DNA of 6,700 nt from an uncultured Butyrivibrio sp. GTDB taxonomy: Bacteria > Bacillota > Clostridia > Lachnospirales > Lachnospiraceae. The notes beneath the pieces were generated by a model that saw only the letters and a list, made by a program, of their open reading frames with translations, was not told where the DNA came from and ran no database searches. How positions within the stretch are numbered: the stretch's first letter is position 1; each line of letters opens with the position of its first letter. Of this stretch, positions 1 through 5,666 are shown piece after piece. Both the position numbers and the translations under genes were made by a program. The DNA is taken from positions 1-6,700 of the forward strand of contig CAJTON010000029.1 in NCBI GenBank assembly GCA_910577605.1. The letters run 5' to 3'.

Positions 1-695
1 GTCCTGCGCCCTACATTCCTGCCGATCCGTACCATTTCGCGCGCGAGGGCAAGCGCCTGCTCTTCGGTTTTCATAAACGCCCCGCTGCCTGTCTTGACAT
101 CGAGAACGATAACGTCCGCGCCAGCCGCTATTTTTTTGCTCATAATGCTCGCCGCAATAAGCGGAATACTCTCGACAGTGGCTGTCACGTCGCGTAGAGC
201 GTAAAGCTTCTTATCTGCCGGCGCGAGATTTCCGGTCTGTCCCGCTATCGCGATCCCTATCCTGTTCACATTACCGTAAAACTCCTGCTCGGAGATTCCT
301 GTCACAAAGCCGGGAAAGCTTTCGAGCTTGTCTATCGTACCGCCTGTATGCCCCAAACCCCTGCCGGACATTTTGGCTACGGGTACGCCGAGCGCCGCCA
401 CCATCGGTCCGAGGACCAGCGACGTCTTATCCCCCACTCCACCTGTGCTGTGCTTATCGACCTTAACGCCCTTTATCGGCGACAGATCAAGCATATCGCC
501 GCTGCTCGCCATAGCCATTGTGAGGTCTGCCGTCTCCCTCTCCGTCATTCCGCGTAAAAAAATTGCCATAGCAAGCGCGGAAGCCTGATAATCGGGGATC
601 TCTCCCGCAGTATAGGCGCTGACGAAAAATCCGATCTCCTCGCGGCTGAGCTCTCCCCCGTCTCTTTTTTTGGCTATTATATCATACATCCTCAT
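1..695 (-). CDS. pdp: Pyrimidine-nucleoside phosphorylase, 3' end cut off by window edge
   Basis: Phosphorolysis of uridine, thymidine and deoxyuridine to free base plus (deoxy)ribose 1-phosphate in the cytosol (family knowledge). Seen: 231 codons, roughly the first half of a family usually near 430 residues. It begins MRMYDIIAKKRDG, followed by the phosphate-binding segment KHSTGGVGDKTS (residues 81-92). The thymidine/pyrimidine phosphorylase signature SGRGLGHTGGTIDKLE is at 110-125. R168, S183 and K187 fall at the pyrimidine-binding positions I recall for the Bacillus enzyme, which supports the chosen start. The ATG overlaps the deoB stop as ATGA, implying translational coupling. An AGGGGG site lies 8 nt upstream. 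It is the last gene of the operon visible here; its C-terminal half and any terminator are outside the window. A deoA-type thymidine phosphorylase is the alternative, but the N-terminus is closer to the Bacillus Pdp type. Confidence 0.95.
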   Translation of the reverse strand, partial: MRMYDIIAKKRDGGELSREEIGFFVSAYTAGEIPDYQASALAMAIFLRGMTERETADLTMAMASSGDMLDLSPIKGVKVDKHSTGGVGDKTSLVLGPMVAALGVPVAKMSGRGLGHTGGTIDKLESFPGFVTGISEQEFYGNVNRIGIAIAGQTGNLAPADKKLYALRDVTATVESIPLIAASIMSKKIAAGADVIVLDVKTGSGAFMKTEEQALALAREMVRIGRNVGRR

Positions 696-1870
696 AAAGA
701 ATTCCCCCTGATAATACCCATAAAGCTTTCACCGTTTTTGACAGGTTTTGCTCCGAGATATTCCGCGACGCTCTGACCTATATCGGCAAAAGAACTCCTT
801 GTTCCAAAATTCACGGGCTTAATGCTTTTGCCGTAAACAAGTACGGGAACGTACTCCCTGGTGTGGTCCGTTCCCTTAAATGTCGGATCGCAGCCATGAT
901 CCGCATTAATTATCAGCATATCGTCGGGCTTCATAGCTCCCATAATTTCGGGAAGCCTCGCGTCAAACTCCTCAAGACCTCTGCCATAGCCTGCCGCGTC
1001 CCTTCTGTGACCCCACGAGGAATCAAACTCCACAAGATTGGTGAATATCAGACCGTTTATATCGTCGTTCATACATTCAAGAGTCACGTCTACGCCGTGC
1101 ATATTTGACTTTGTATGCACCGCTCTCGTTATTCCGGAATCCGCGAAAATATCCTCTATCTTGCCGACGGCGACAACGTCAAAGCCCTGTTCCTTAAGCC
1201 TGTTCAAAAGATTATGCTCAGGCGGCGGCACCGCATAGTCCCGCCTGTCCGCCGTTCTCGTATATTCCCCGTCACGTCCGACAAAAGGTCTGGCGATGAC
1301 CCTCGCGACCTCATTTTCACCCGTTAGAATTTCCCTCGCCGTTCTGCACATATCGTAAAGTTTCTCAAGAGGATAAATGTCCACATTGACGGCAATCTGA
1401 AAAACGCTGTCCGCCGAGGTATACACTATCGGCATTCCGGTACGCTCATGCTCCGCGCCAAGTTTTTTTATTATCTCGGTTCCCGACGCGACGCAGTTGC
1501 CGAGCACCCCTGACACACCCGTTCTTTTTATAAATTCGTCGGTTATTTCTTTCGGAAAGCCTTCGGGATAAGTGGGAAAAGCCTTCTTTGATATAACGCC
1601 CGCCATCTCCCAATGTCCGACCGTCGTATCCTTGCCGTTTGAAAGCTCCGCCGCGCGCGCGTACGCTCCAGCGGGGCATTCCGTTCGCGGCAGGGCGCGC
1701 ATTCCGTCAATATTTCCCCAGCCAAGCCTGAGCATATTCGGAATTGCCAGTCCGCCGTTATACTCCCATGTATGCGCAATGGTGTCGGCCCCCTCGTCGC
1801 CGAAGCGTCCGGCGTCCGGAAGAGCGCCCATTCCCACACTGTCAAGCACGATCCATATCACACGTCCCAT
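692..1870 (-). CDS. deoB: Phosphopentomutase DeoB
   Basis: Interconverts (deoxy)ribose 1-phosphate and 5-phosphate; cytosolic, Mn-dependent, alkaline-phosphatase superfamily (family knowledge). Seen: 392 residues from the chosen ATG, the normal family length. Metal-site motifs are present in order: DSVGMG with D10, then KDTTVGHWEM (T82 corresponds to the phosphorylated Thr of the Bacillus enzyme), TSADSV, EFDSSWGHRRD and NADHGCDP...GTDHTREYVP. All metal-binding Asp/His positions known for the Bacillus enzyme appear intact. An upstream in-frame ATG at 1888 would add six residues (MIGGGF), but the GGAGG at 1878-1882 lies inside that stretch and is ideally placed for the ATG at 1870, so the shorter form is preferred. 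The gene starts 30 bp after the HD-GYP gene and overlaps pdp by 4 bp. Its product uses the pentose 1-phosphate made by pdp. Confidence 0.97.
   Translation of the reverse strand: MGRVIWIVLDSVGMGALPDAGRFGDEGADTIAHTWEYNGGLAIPNMLRLGWGNIDGMRALPRTECPAGAYARAAELSNGKDTTVGHWEMAGVISKKAFPTYPEGFPKEITDEFIKRTGVSGVLGNCVASGTEIIKKLGAEHERTGMPIVYTSADSVFQIAVNVDIYPLEKLYDMCRTAREILTGENEVARVIARPFVGRDGEYTRTADRRDYAVPPPEHNLLNRLKEQGFDVVAVGKIEDIFADSGITRAVHTKSNMHGVDVTLECMNDDINGLIFTNLVEFDSSWGHRRDAAGYGRGLEEFDARLPEIMGAMKPDDMLIINADHGCDPTFKGTDHTREYVPVLVYGKSIKPVNFGTRSSFADIGQSVAEYLGAKPVKNGESFMGIIRGNSL
704..709 (-). promoter_or_regulatory. Ribosome binding site of pdp
   Basis: AGGGGG on the minus strand lies 8 nt before the ATG at 695, inside the last codons of deoB. 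It fixes the pdp start and fits the 4-bp ATGA overlap of the two genes. Confidence 0.8.
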
Positions 1871-1877
1871 AAAGCCG

Positions 1878-1882
1878 CCTCC
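1878..1882 (-). promoter_or_regulatory. Ribosome binding site that decides the deoB start
   Basis: GGAGG on the minus strand lies 7 nt before the ATG at 1870. It lies within the would-be coding sequence of the longer reading from 1888, which argues that the longer start is not used. Confidence 0.85.
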
Positions 1883-1900
1883 GATCATTTCAATACAAAA

Positions 1901-3001
1901 TCAGTCCTCATCATGTAATTCCACAAGAAGCTTCTCAAATTCCGGTTTCACCTCGGTAAACGCTCTCAGAAGCTTAGGAGAAAACGCGCCGCTGTGTCCG
2001 TTAATTATCATCTGATACGCCTTATCCGGTTCATACGCGATTTTGTATACACGCTTTGAAGTAAGCGCGTCGTATACGTCCACCAATGAAACTATCTGGG
2101 CCGCGATGCTTATATTTTCGCCTTCAAGCCCGTCCGGGTAGCCTTTTCCGTCGTATTTCTCGTGGTGGTGCCTTGCTATGTCATACGCGTAGTCGTAAAC
2201 CGCTTTGTCATTCAGCCTTAGCGACTGCGATATGATTTCAGCGCCCTTGGTCGTATGGGATTTTATAAGCTCAAACTCGTCCTGCGTGAGCTTGCCCGAT
2301 TTAAGTATAATGCTCTCCGGAATCGCTATCTTTCCGATATCATGCAGCGAAGACGCCCATCCTATCTGTTCGATTTTCTTTGGCGTAAGTTCATATTCGG
2401 GATAAAGAGCCATGATGGTTTTGCCGAGACACAGCGAAAACTCGCGGATTCTTTTGACATGCTGTCTTGACTCAAGATTTCTGAACTCGACAATATTACT
2501 GAGCGAATCTATAAGTATCTCGTTAAGCTGATTAAGCTTACGCGCCTGCTGTCTGAGAATATCATTCTGCTTTTTTATGTTCTCGTTCTGCTTCTTCACA
2601 ACTGCTTCAAGCTGCATTTTATACTGGAACCATCCTGTCGCGTTGCTGACCACCTGTCTTATGACATCCGGCTGATACGGCTTCTTGATATAACTTACAA
2701 TACCGTATTCGTACCCCCTCTTTTCAAATTCGGCGGACTCCTGACCTGTTATCATAATGAACGGTATCTTATTCATTATATTTTTCTTACGAAGACAGCT
2801 GAGCACCTCAAACCCGTTCATTTCGGGCATCAGGTAATCCAAAAGCACCACCGCAACGGATGAAAAATTCCGGTTCAGCAGTTCAAGCCCCTCCTTGCCG
2901 TTGGAAGCCTCCAGTATTTTATAATCCGACCGGAATAGCTCCGCAAGGATATTCCTCTCAATAGCGTTGTCCTCAAATATCAGTATTGTGTCTCGTTTCA
3001 T
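1901..3001 (-). CDS. Response regulator with HD-GYP output domain (predicted c-di-GMP phosphodiesterase)
   Basis: A 366-residue cytoplasmic two-domain regulator. Residues 4-120 form a REC domain: acidic pair E10/D11, phospho-acceptor D55 in LLDYLMP, T85 in MITG and K107 in IKKPY, all needed for phosphotransfer. Residues 124-165 are rich in Q, K, N and L and look like a coiled-coil linker. Residues 168-360 form an HD-GYP domain: H220-D221 in SSLHDIGKIAIP, H249, the HHHEKYDGKGYPDGL segment (278-291) with intact GYP, and D308 in VDVYDAL. HD-GYP proteins hydrolyse cyclic di-GMP to pGpG or GMP (family knowledge), and the metal ligands look complete, so activity is expected. No histidine kinase is in the window. 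The gene follows the FapA-type gene by 23 bp and precedes deoB by 30 bp. An in-frame TAA two codons upstream makes ATG 3001 the first available start; only a weak GGG is seen 6 nt before it. Confidence 0.93.
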   Translation of the reverse strand: MKRDTILIFEDNAIERNILAELFRSDYKILEASNGKEGLELLNRNFSSVAVVLLDYLMPEMNGFEVLSCLRKKNIMNKIPFIMITGQESAEFEKRGYEYGIVSYIKKPYQPDVIRQVVSNATGWFQYKMQLEAVVKKQNENIKKQNDILRQQARKLNQLNEILIDSLSNIVEFRNLESRQHVKRIREFSLCLGKTIMALYPEYELTPKKIEQIGWASSLHDIGKIAIPESIILKSGKLTQDEFELIKSHTTKGAEIISQSLRLNDKAVYDYAYDIARHHHEKYDGKGYPDGLEGENISIAAQIVSLVDVYDALTSKRVYKIAYEPDKAYQMIINGHSGAFSPKLLRAFTEVKPEFEKLLVELHDED

Positions 3002-3024
3002 TATTTACCCATGCTTTCTATAAA

Positions 3025-5115
3025 TTATAAGGTTACGATTGTTACATGCTTGTTTTTGAGTTTGAAAATCACTCGGCTTATCTCCGAAGTCAGCATATAT
3101 TTTATAGAGTTAATGACTATGACGCTTCCTCCGTAAGCCTTACCCCTTACGCAGACAGGCATATTCATATTCTGGTCCGTAAGGTTCGCAAGCTTTGACG
3201 ACTCAGCGTCAAGCTCCGCAAGCTCGTGCCCCTTTGCAACGATAGTCGCGTGAACCTTCCTGACGGTTCTCTCCGGAAGCGTTTTCTCTATGGCTATCAT
3301 CTTCAGCAGCTTATTCCAGCTCTGTTCAAGAACAGCAAGCTCGTTCAAAAGCATCTCCCGCTTCTCGGCATATGCCGCCTGCTGCTTATCGTATAGTTCG
3401 ATCCTTCCGACCTCCAAAACGGTTTTGAGATGAGAGGTATTTCCAAGATTATAAGTATCAACACCTTTTACCGCGCAGATCCTTCCGCCCAGAAGCATTC
3501 CCTTCCTGCCGGACACTATGACTCTTCCCATAGTGTTTATATTACTGTTCATAATATAATTAGCCTTTACGTTCCCTCCGGCATTTATATTAGCGGCCTC
3601 AAAAAAGCTTCCCGACACCTCTCCTCCCGCGTCGATAAAGCAGTCTCTTTTTGAGCAGCTCCCCTTCTTTATCATAACGTTTCCGCCGGCAATAAGCCGC
3701 GCCGTCTCCACATTATGCTCTATGATTATATCTCCGGTCGCCTTTATAAATCCGCCCGAATAAATACTGCCGACCACATATACGGAGCCGTCTACCTCAA
3801 GCTTGCCCGTGACCGAGGTCACATCCTCGTAAACCACAAGCATATTGGTTATCATTATCCTGCCGTTTTTGTATTCAAATTTCCCGTTTATCCTTGAAAT
3901 ATAGGTAACTCCGTCCGGAGCGATCACAAAGCCCTCGCCGCGCAGAGGTTTTTTCTCTATTCCGCTGTTGGCGTGTATGGTTTTTCCGTATATATTTTTG
4001 CCGTCCGTTCCCTTCTCCGCACGGTGATAAAACGCGATCTTCTCATCCTTGTCAACCATTTCAAACGCTTCTATATTGACGTAATCAACGCCTCCATCAG
4101 GAAGCGGGGCAGGGATGCGCGGCAAATCTATACGCACGAAAAATTCAAACCATCCGTCCTTGCCTTTACGCGCCGGAATACCCTCGGCAATAAGCACCTT
4201 CTCGTTCATCCTTCTTTTGTCTATCATCTCACAAATCGCCTGATGCTTTATCCCGAAAACGATTTCTCTCCTCTCAAGGTCGTCATAGATGTCCTCCTTC
4301 GTGACCATATTGCCGGGTATCCAAGGTATATAAGCGTACGCCTTGTTACCGTTCTCCTCAATGGAGATAACAAATTCCTTTTTCCTCAGAGAGTCGATCA
4401 GCGAGTCCATGCCGTTTAAGTCTTTTGTCCTAGGAGCTTTCGCGCTGGAGGTCTTACTGGCTATAAGGCTTTGGCGCTTTTGCTTCATATCGGTTGCAGA
4501 ATACACCAGTCCGCAGTAAGACGAAACGTCAAGCCCCGCCTCCAGTCCTAAACGTATCTCCCTCATCTGTGCGTAGCTGAACAGATGATTCGCATAAACG
4601 GACACGTCAAGCTTTTTCTCCATCCCAAGACGGATCTCCTGCATCTGCATCCAGTTATATTTGGTATCGGCATAAACCGAAACGTCAAGCTGCTCGCACA
4701 TTCCGAATCTTATCTCGTGTATCTGGGGAGCGCACATATCCTCCTTGAGCCATTTATCGATAGGCTGCTTATCCAGCAGCGCAAGCCTTATCTCCTCAAG
4801 AGCGTCGTCCTTGAAGCCTCTCTTGAGATACGAAATAAGGTCTATAGCCGAATACAGCGAAAGCCTTATCTGTCTCATGGTTTCGTAATTATAGGACGGA
4901 TCCGCGTAAACGGAGGCATCCACTTTATCTTTAAGCCCCATTCGTATCTGTTCCATTTGCAGCCAATTGAATTCAGGGTTAGAATATAAAGAAACATCCA
5001 GACCTTCTTCAATTCCGAGTTTTATCTCATTATTCTGCGCCTTCTGATACTCGGCATTTTCCATCATGGGGAAACGTAATTCCTGCTGTTTTTTGTCAGA
5101 ATCCAAACTGCTCAT
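3025..5115 (-). CDS. FapA/DUF342 family protein with N-terminal 26-residue repeats
   Basis: Residue numbers count from an upstream ATG at 5190. Preferred start is M26 (5115), because AAGG lies 8 nt before it and ATG 5190 has no ribosome binding site; TTG 5151 (AGAAGG, 4 nt spacing) is a third option. From M26 the protein has 696 residues. Layout: a repeat array at 55-236; a Ser/Lys/Ala linker at about 240-260; the DUF342/FapA N-terminal region at about 265-430 (IAEGIPARKGKDGWFEFF, FYHRAEKGTDGKNIYGK); a glycine-rich right-handed beta-helix at about 435-600 (SVYVVGSIYSGG, IAGGNVMIKKG, INAGGNVKANYI); a coiled coil at about 600-670; and a short beta-rich tail. FapA of Vibrio is linked to flagellar assembly and polar location; the role of clostridial members is largely unknown. 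No flagellar gene is visible nearby. First gene of the operon with the HD-GYP regulator. Family call firm, function not. Confidence 0.88.
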   Translation of the reverse strand: MSSLDSDKKQQELRFPMMENAEYQKAQNNEIKLGIEEGLDVSLYSNPEFNWLQMEQIRMGLKDKVDASVYADPSYNYETMRQIRLSLYSAIDLISYLKRGFKDDALEEIRLALLDKQPIDKWLKEDMCAPQIHEIRFGMCEQLDVSVYADTKYNWMQMQEIRLGMEKKLDVSVYANHLFSYAQMREIRLGLEAGLDVSSYCGLVYSATDMKQKRQSLIASKTSSAKAPRTKDLNGMDSLIDSLRKKEFVISIEENGNKAYAYIPWIPGNMVTKEDIYDDLERREIVFGIKHQAICEMIDKRRMNEKVLIAEGIPARKGKDGWFEFFVRIDLPRIPAPLPDGGVDYVNIEAFEMVDKDEKIAFYHRAEKGTDGKNIYGKTIHANSGIEKKPLRGEGFVIAPDGVTYISRINGKFEYKNGRIMITNMLVVYEDVTSVTGKLEVDGSVYVVGSIYSGGFIKATGDIIIEHNVETARLIAGGNVMIKKGSCSKRDCFIDAGGEVSGSFFEAANINAGGNVKANYIMNSNINTMGRVIVSGRKGMLLGGRICAVKGVDTYNLGNTSHLKTVLEVGRIELYDKQQAAYAEKREMLLNELAVLEQSWNKLLKMIAIEKTLPERTVRKVHATIVAKGHELAELDAESSKLANLTDQNMNMPVCVRGKAYGGSVIVINSIKYMLTSEISRVIFKLKNKHVTIVTL
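4483..5028 (-). repeat. Seven tandem 26-residue (78-bp) coding repeats in the FapA-type gene
   Basis: Units begin at residues 55, 81, 107, 133, 159, 185 and 211 (numbered from ATG 5190), exactly 26 apart. A half unit precedes them (about 45-54) and a degenerate eighth starts at 237. The pattern is roughly EIRLGLExGLDVSxYAxxxY followed by xxxxM. An Arg or Lys recurs at unit position 3, Asp at position 11 (six of seven units), Tyr or Trp at 15 and an aromatic at 20 (six of seven). Units 3 and 4 have diverged most. The DNA of the units has drifted well apart, so this is an old, protein-selected repeat. Each unit probably forms an amphipathic helix plus a short turn, suggesting a solenoid or binding surface. 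Confidence 0.9.
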
Positions 5116-5123
5116 ATCCGTTA

Positions 5124-5127
5124 CCTT
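5124..5127 (-). promoter_or_regulatory. Probable ribosome binding site of the FapA-type gene
   Basis: AAGG (within TAAGGTAA) on the minus strand lies 8 nt before ATG 5115. It is modest, but better placed than anything before ATG 5190, so it supports the shorter protein. Confidence 0.5.
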
Positions 5128-5190
5128 ACTTTCCGTGAGTGTCGCAAACAATATGCCTTCTGAAATTAAGAATAATAAAATAACAGGCAT

Positions 5191-5246
5191 ATAAAGCGGA
5201 CTTTATTTTTTGTGAATAAAGCCCCCCTCACATACCCGGCTTTATT
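5191..5246 (-). promoter_or_regulatory. Leader with four alternating complementary arms
   Basis: Read on the minus strand, four arms follow one another: AATAAAGCC (5238-5246), GGCTTTATT (5215-5223), AATAAAG (5201-5207) and CTTTAT (5191-5196). Arm 1 pairs perfectly with arm 2 over 9 bp (14-nt loop). Arm 2 pairs with arm 3 over 7 bp (7-nt loop) and arm 3 with arm 4 over 6 bp (TCCG loop). Pairings 1:2 plus 3:4 exclude 2:3. Arm 1 overlaps the -10 box and is probably not, or only partly, transcribed, so at DNA level the 1:2 repeat could instead be an operator. No ligand or protein can be named. Confidence 0.4.
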
Positions 5247-5272
5247 ATATCAAATTTGTATTTAAAAGTCTA
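5244..5272 (-). promoter_or_regulatory. Sigma-A-type promoter of the FapA/HD-GYP/deoB/pdp operon
   Basis: On the minus strand TAGACT (5267-5272, four of six matches to TTGACA) is followed by a 17-bp AT-rich spacer and a perfect TATAAT (5244-5249). Transcription should begin near 5237, giving an untranslated leader of about 120 nt if translation starts at 5115. No other convincing promoter or terminator was seen at the gene junctions between here and position 1, so this is likely the main promoter for all four genes. Confidence 0.75.
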
Positions 5273-5310
5273 CTGTCTTATGTAAGAAATAAGCCTGTCC
5301 TTCCAATAAG

Positions 5311-5339
5311 GCAAGCTGCCTCTCCTTACTGCAGCTTGC
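5311..5339 (-). terminator. Possible weak terminator at the end of the YmxH-type gene
   Basis: A perfect 9-bp inverted repeat (GCAAGCTGC / GCAGCTTGC) with an 11-nt loop that contains the TAA stop of the YmxH-type gene. On the minus strand it is followed by CTTATTGG rather than a clean T-run, so termination would be inefficient. It may instead be a read-through or processing element ahead of the next promoter. Confidence 0.4.
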
Positions 5340-5583
5340 ACAAAACCTTTTCCTCGCATACATTGACAAGTATCACGTCAGGTCCCACTTTACAGATGCA
5401 TTCATAAGGAATGACATACTCGTTTTCCCTGCCGAAAAAACTGAATATTTTGGACGGTCCGGGTACGATTATCGCTAATATTTTACCCGTATACATATCA
5501 ATATCTACATCAACAACAAATCCCAGTATTTTACAGTCGCAGGAGTTGATTACCTCCTTGTCGCGCAATTCACAGATTCTCAA
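5326..5583 (-). CDS. YlmC/YmxH-family PRC-barrel protein, cysteine-rich
   Basis: An 85-residue protein made of one PRC-barrel domain. It matches the YlmC/YmxH sporulation family throughout: MRICELRDKEVINSCDCK at the start, then ILGFVVDVDIDMYTGKIL, a VPGP turn, FFGRENEYVIPYECICKVG and a final VILVNV strand. The family is known from sporulating Firmicutes, but its biochemical role is not established. No signal peptide or membrane segment is visible, so it is presumably cytosolic. It has seven cysteines (4, 15, 17, 62, 64, 76, 82), including CDC and CIC pairs. The start is TTG at 5583: AGGGG sits 5 nt before it, an in-frame TAA lies 18 nt upstream, and no ATG or GTG lies between. It appears to be transcribed alone, with a -10 box upstream and a weak hairpin at the stop. 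Confidence 0.9.
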   Translation of the reverse strand: MRICELRDKEVINSCDCKILGFVVDVDIDMYTGKILAIIVPGPSKIFSFFGRENEYVIPYECICKVGPDVILVNVCEEKVLCKLQ

Positions 5584-5588
5584 TGCCG

Positions 5589-5593
5589 CCCCT
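5589..5593 (-). promoter_or_regulatory. Ribosome binding site supporting a TTG start
   Basis: AGGGG on the minus strand lies 5 nt before the TTG at 5583. With the upstream in-frame stop, it settles the unusual start codon of the YmxH-type gene. Confidence 0.75.
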
Positions 5594-5609
5594 GCCTTTT
5601 AAAATGCTT

Positions 5610-5615
5610 ATTATA
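5610..5615 (-). promoter_or_regulatory. -10 box of the YmxH-type gene
   Basis: A perfect TATAAT on the minus strand; a start near 5603 would leave about 20 nt of leader, enough for the AGGGG site. No good -35 is found at 16-18 bp, where the upstream terminator stem lies, and there is no TG extension. It may therefore be weak or need an activator or another sigma factor. Confidence 0.5.
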
Positions 5616-5621
5616 GTATAT

Positions 5622-5653
5622 GCAAAAAAGAGAATGCTGCCATTCTCTTTTGC
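5622..5653 (-). terminator. Intrinsic terminator of the LCP gene
   Basis: On the minus strand a stem GCAAAAGAGAATG, loop GCAG, then CATTCTC running into six T (then GC), begins 13 nt after the LCP stop codon. The inner 11 bp (5626-5636 with 5641-5651) pair perfectly and an outer GC pairs past a two-base bulge. Placement and T-run fit rho-independent termination in the LCP direction; the plus strand has no T-run after the stem. Confidence 0.8.
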
Positions 5654-5666
5654 AAAAAAATCACTG

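Noticed and set aside
328..588. Open frames on the plus strand opposite pdp
   Set aside because: They lie antisense to the clear pyrimidine-nucleoside phosphorylase frame, have no recognisable family, and result from its codon pattern.
1572..2015. A 147-codon plus-strand frame spanning the deoB/HD-GYP junction
   Set aside because: It is antisense to two well-supported genes and to their junction, with low-complexity Ser/Pro-rich translation and no family resemblance.
3973..4989. Long plus-strand frames opposite the FapA-type gene
   Set aside because: They are complements of the repeat array and DUF342 core; apparent periodicity in them only mirrors the real 78-bp repeat on the other strand.
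4483..5028. CRISPR array or recent tandem DNA duplication
   Set aside because: The periodicity is in the protein, in frame, without identical DNA repeats or unique spacers; the units differ widely at DNA level.
5191..5246. A known c-di-GMP riboswitch in the operon leader
   Set aside because: The region is too short and AT-rich and shows none of the conserved core I would expect; the HD-GYP gene context alone is not evidence.
5603..5645. Sporulation sigma-E-like promoter (CATATACT) for the YmxH-type gene
   Set aside because: The -10 resembles the sigma-E pattern, but no matching ATA -35 is found at 16-18 bp; the overlapping TATAAT is the simpler call.
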